Assembly: GCA_944472135.2 (NCBI GenBank)
Contig: OX235265.1
Coordinates: 41,947,459-42,011,458, forward strand
DNA from: Trichobilharzia regenti
Taxonomy: Eukaryota > Platyhelminthes > Trematoda > Strigeidida > Schistosomatidae
Direction of reading: 5' to 3'
Length of the DNA: 64,000 nucleotides
In this document: in pieces, positions 63,351-64,000 of the stretch
Position numbering within the stretch: position 1 is the stretch's first letter
Layout of the letters: every line of letters begins with the position of its first letter
The notes under the pieces: model-generated
Told to the model about the DNA's origin: nothing
What the model saw: the letters and a program-made list of their open reading frames with translations, nothing else
The model's database searches: none
Made by a program: the position numbers and the translations under genes

Positions 63351-64000
63351 AGCGTCAACCTGAGAAGGGTTGTAGGCGTACTGCTGTGAGTCCTACAATT
63401 CTTCAAAGGGTAGCGCATCAATGAGCAGTCCAATGTGCTCGGTGTGTGATTTTGTACATATGTTCATATTGCATATACTGAATTGATATCATATGTCATC
63501 TAGCTGTTGGTAATTCTGTTTGTGTCCGGACGACTTCCACTTGGATCATCAACCTGAGAAGGAATGTAGGCGTACTGCTGTAAGTCCTACAGTTCTTCAA
63601 GGGTAGTTTGCCGTGCCAGAATACACAACATTTGATGTGTTGATTGTACATATGTTTGTGTTAAATAGTTGTGTGAGTTCCAATTGATGTAATTGTTGGT
63701 TAATCTTGTTTGTGTCCGGACATTCCACAGCTTACAATCGTCAACCTGTGAAGGGTTGTAGGCGTACTGGTGTAAGTCCTGCAATTCTTCAAAGGAATTC
63801 CACCAAGACATGATCGGCGAGGTTGTTTGCACTATTTGTATATACGTGTGGTGTGTAATATCAATTGGTGTATTTTGGATTCATTGTGTTTACTCGTTGT
63901 TTTCGTATCTTGTTGTTATTGCGTAATTTTGTTAAAATTTTCGTCGTGATTACTTCTGAAGTTGTTTCGAGTCTTCTACATCCATGAATGAATTGATTGA
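63152..64000 (+). mobile_element. BEL/Pao-like element, 3' part, running off the window
   Basis: From TTTCAAGTTA onward it matches the end of the nested element in the opposite orientation: the last ~66 gag codons, the stop at 63348-63350 and three ~190-bp repeats starting near 63353, 63547 and 63739. The 3' LTR is beyond the window. Upstream of 63152 there is no gag homology. Confidence 0.85.

Overview
The window is AT-rich, intron-bearing invertebrate DNA, almost certainly from a blood fluke (Schistosoma or a close trematode). Evidence: tRNA-headed SINEs with a hammerhead-ribozyme core of the schistosome Sm-alpha type, SR2/RTE-, CR1- and Penelope-like fragments of the kind known from schistosomes, and a multi-exon sugar transporter. 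There is no bacterial gene organisation.

Layout. 1-4.3 kb: an apparently intact CR1-like non-LTR retrotransposon on the minus strand (ORF1 with a PHD-type finger, ORF2 endonuclease plus reverse transcriptase). 4.5-14.4 kb: fragments of non-LTR elements, three Penelope-like (PLE) fragments, two solo-LTR-like repeats and foldback repeats. 14.7-24.7 kb: the only recognisable host gene, a class III GLUT / trehalose-transporter-like sugar transporter on the minus strand. Four exons splice in phase to a 450-residue protein; the introns are packed with SINEs, foldback elements and an RTE fragment. 26-40.2 kb: degenerate CR1, RTE and BEL-like copies, a foldback element, and a ~1 kb composite of hammerhead SINE units in inverted orientation flanked by a direct repeat.

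40.2-62.1 kb is the striking part: nine identical-length (529 bp) LTRs alternate with eight internal regions, each coding a 510-residue Gag plus retropepsin protein and nothing else, with no reverse transcriptase, RNase H or integrase. The whole 21.9 kb array is flanked by one 5-bp target-site duplication (GGTTC at 40214-40218 and 62108-62112), so it descends from a single integration. The polypurine tract is formed by the last Gag-PR codons and the stop codon is the first three bases of the next LTR. The LTR-end/primer-binding-site junction is itself reiterated about three times in each leader, and five of eight leaders carry different small deletions at the same point. Unit 4 is split by a second gag-only element, BEL/Pao-like, with its own LTRs and a 5-bp TSD; further partial copies of that family lie at 31.1-33.3 kb and at the right edge (63.15-64 kb).

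The region therefore holds two unrelated gag-only LTR retrotransposon families, neither coding a polymerase, which must have been mobilised in trans. One has become a near-identical tandem array of intact gag-protease genes.
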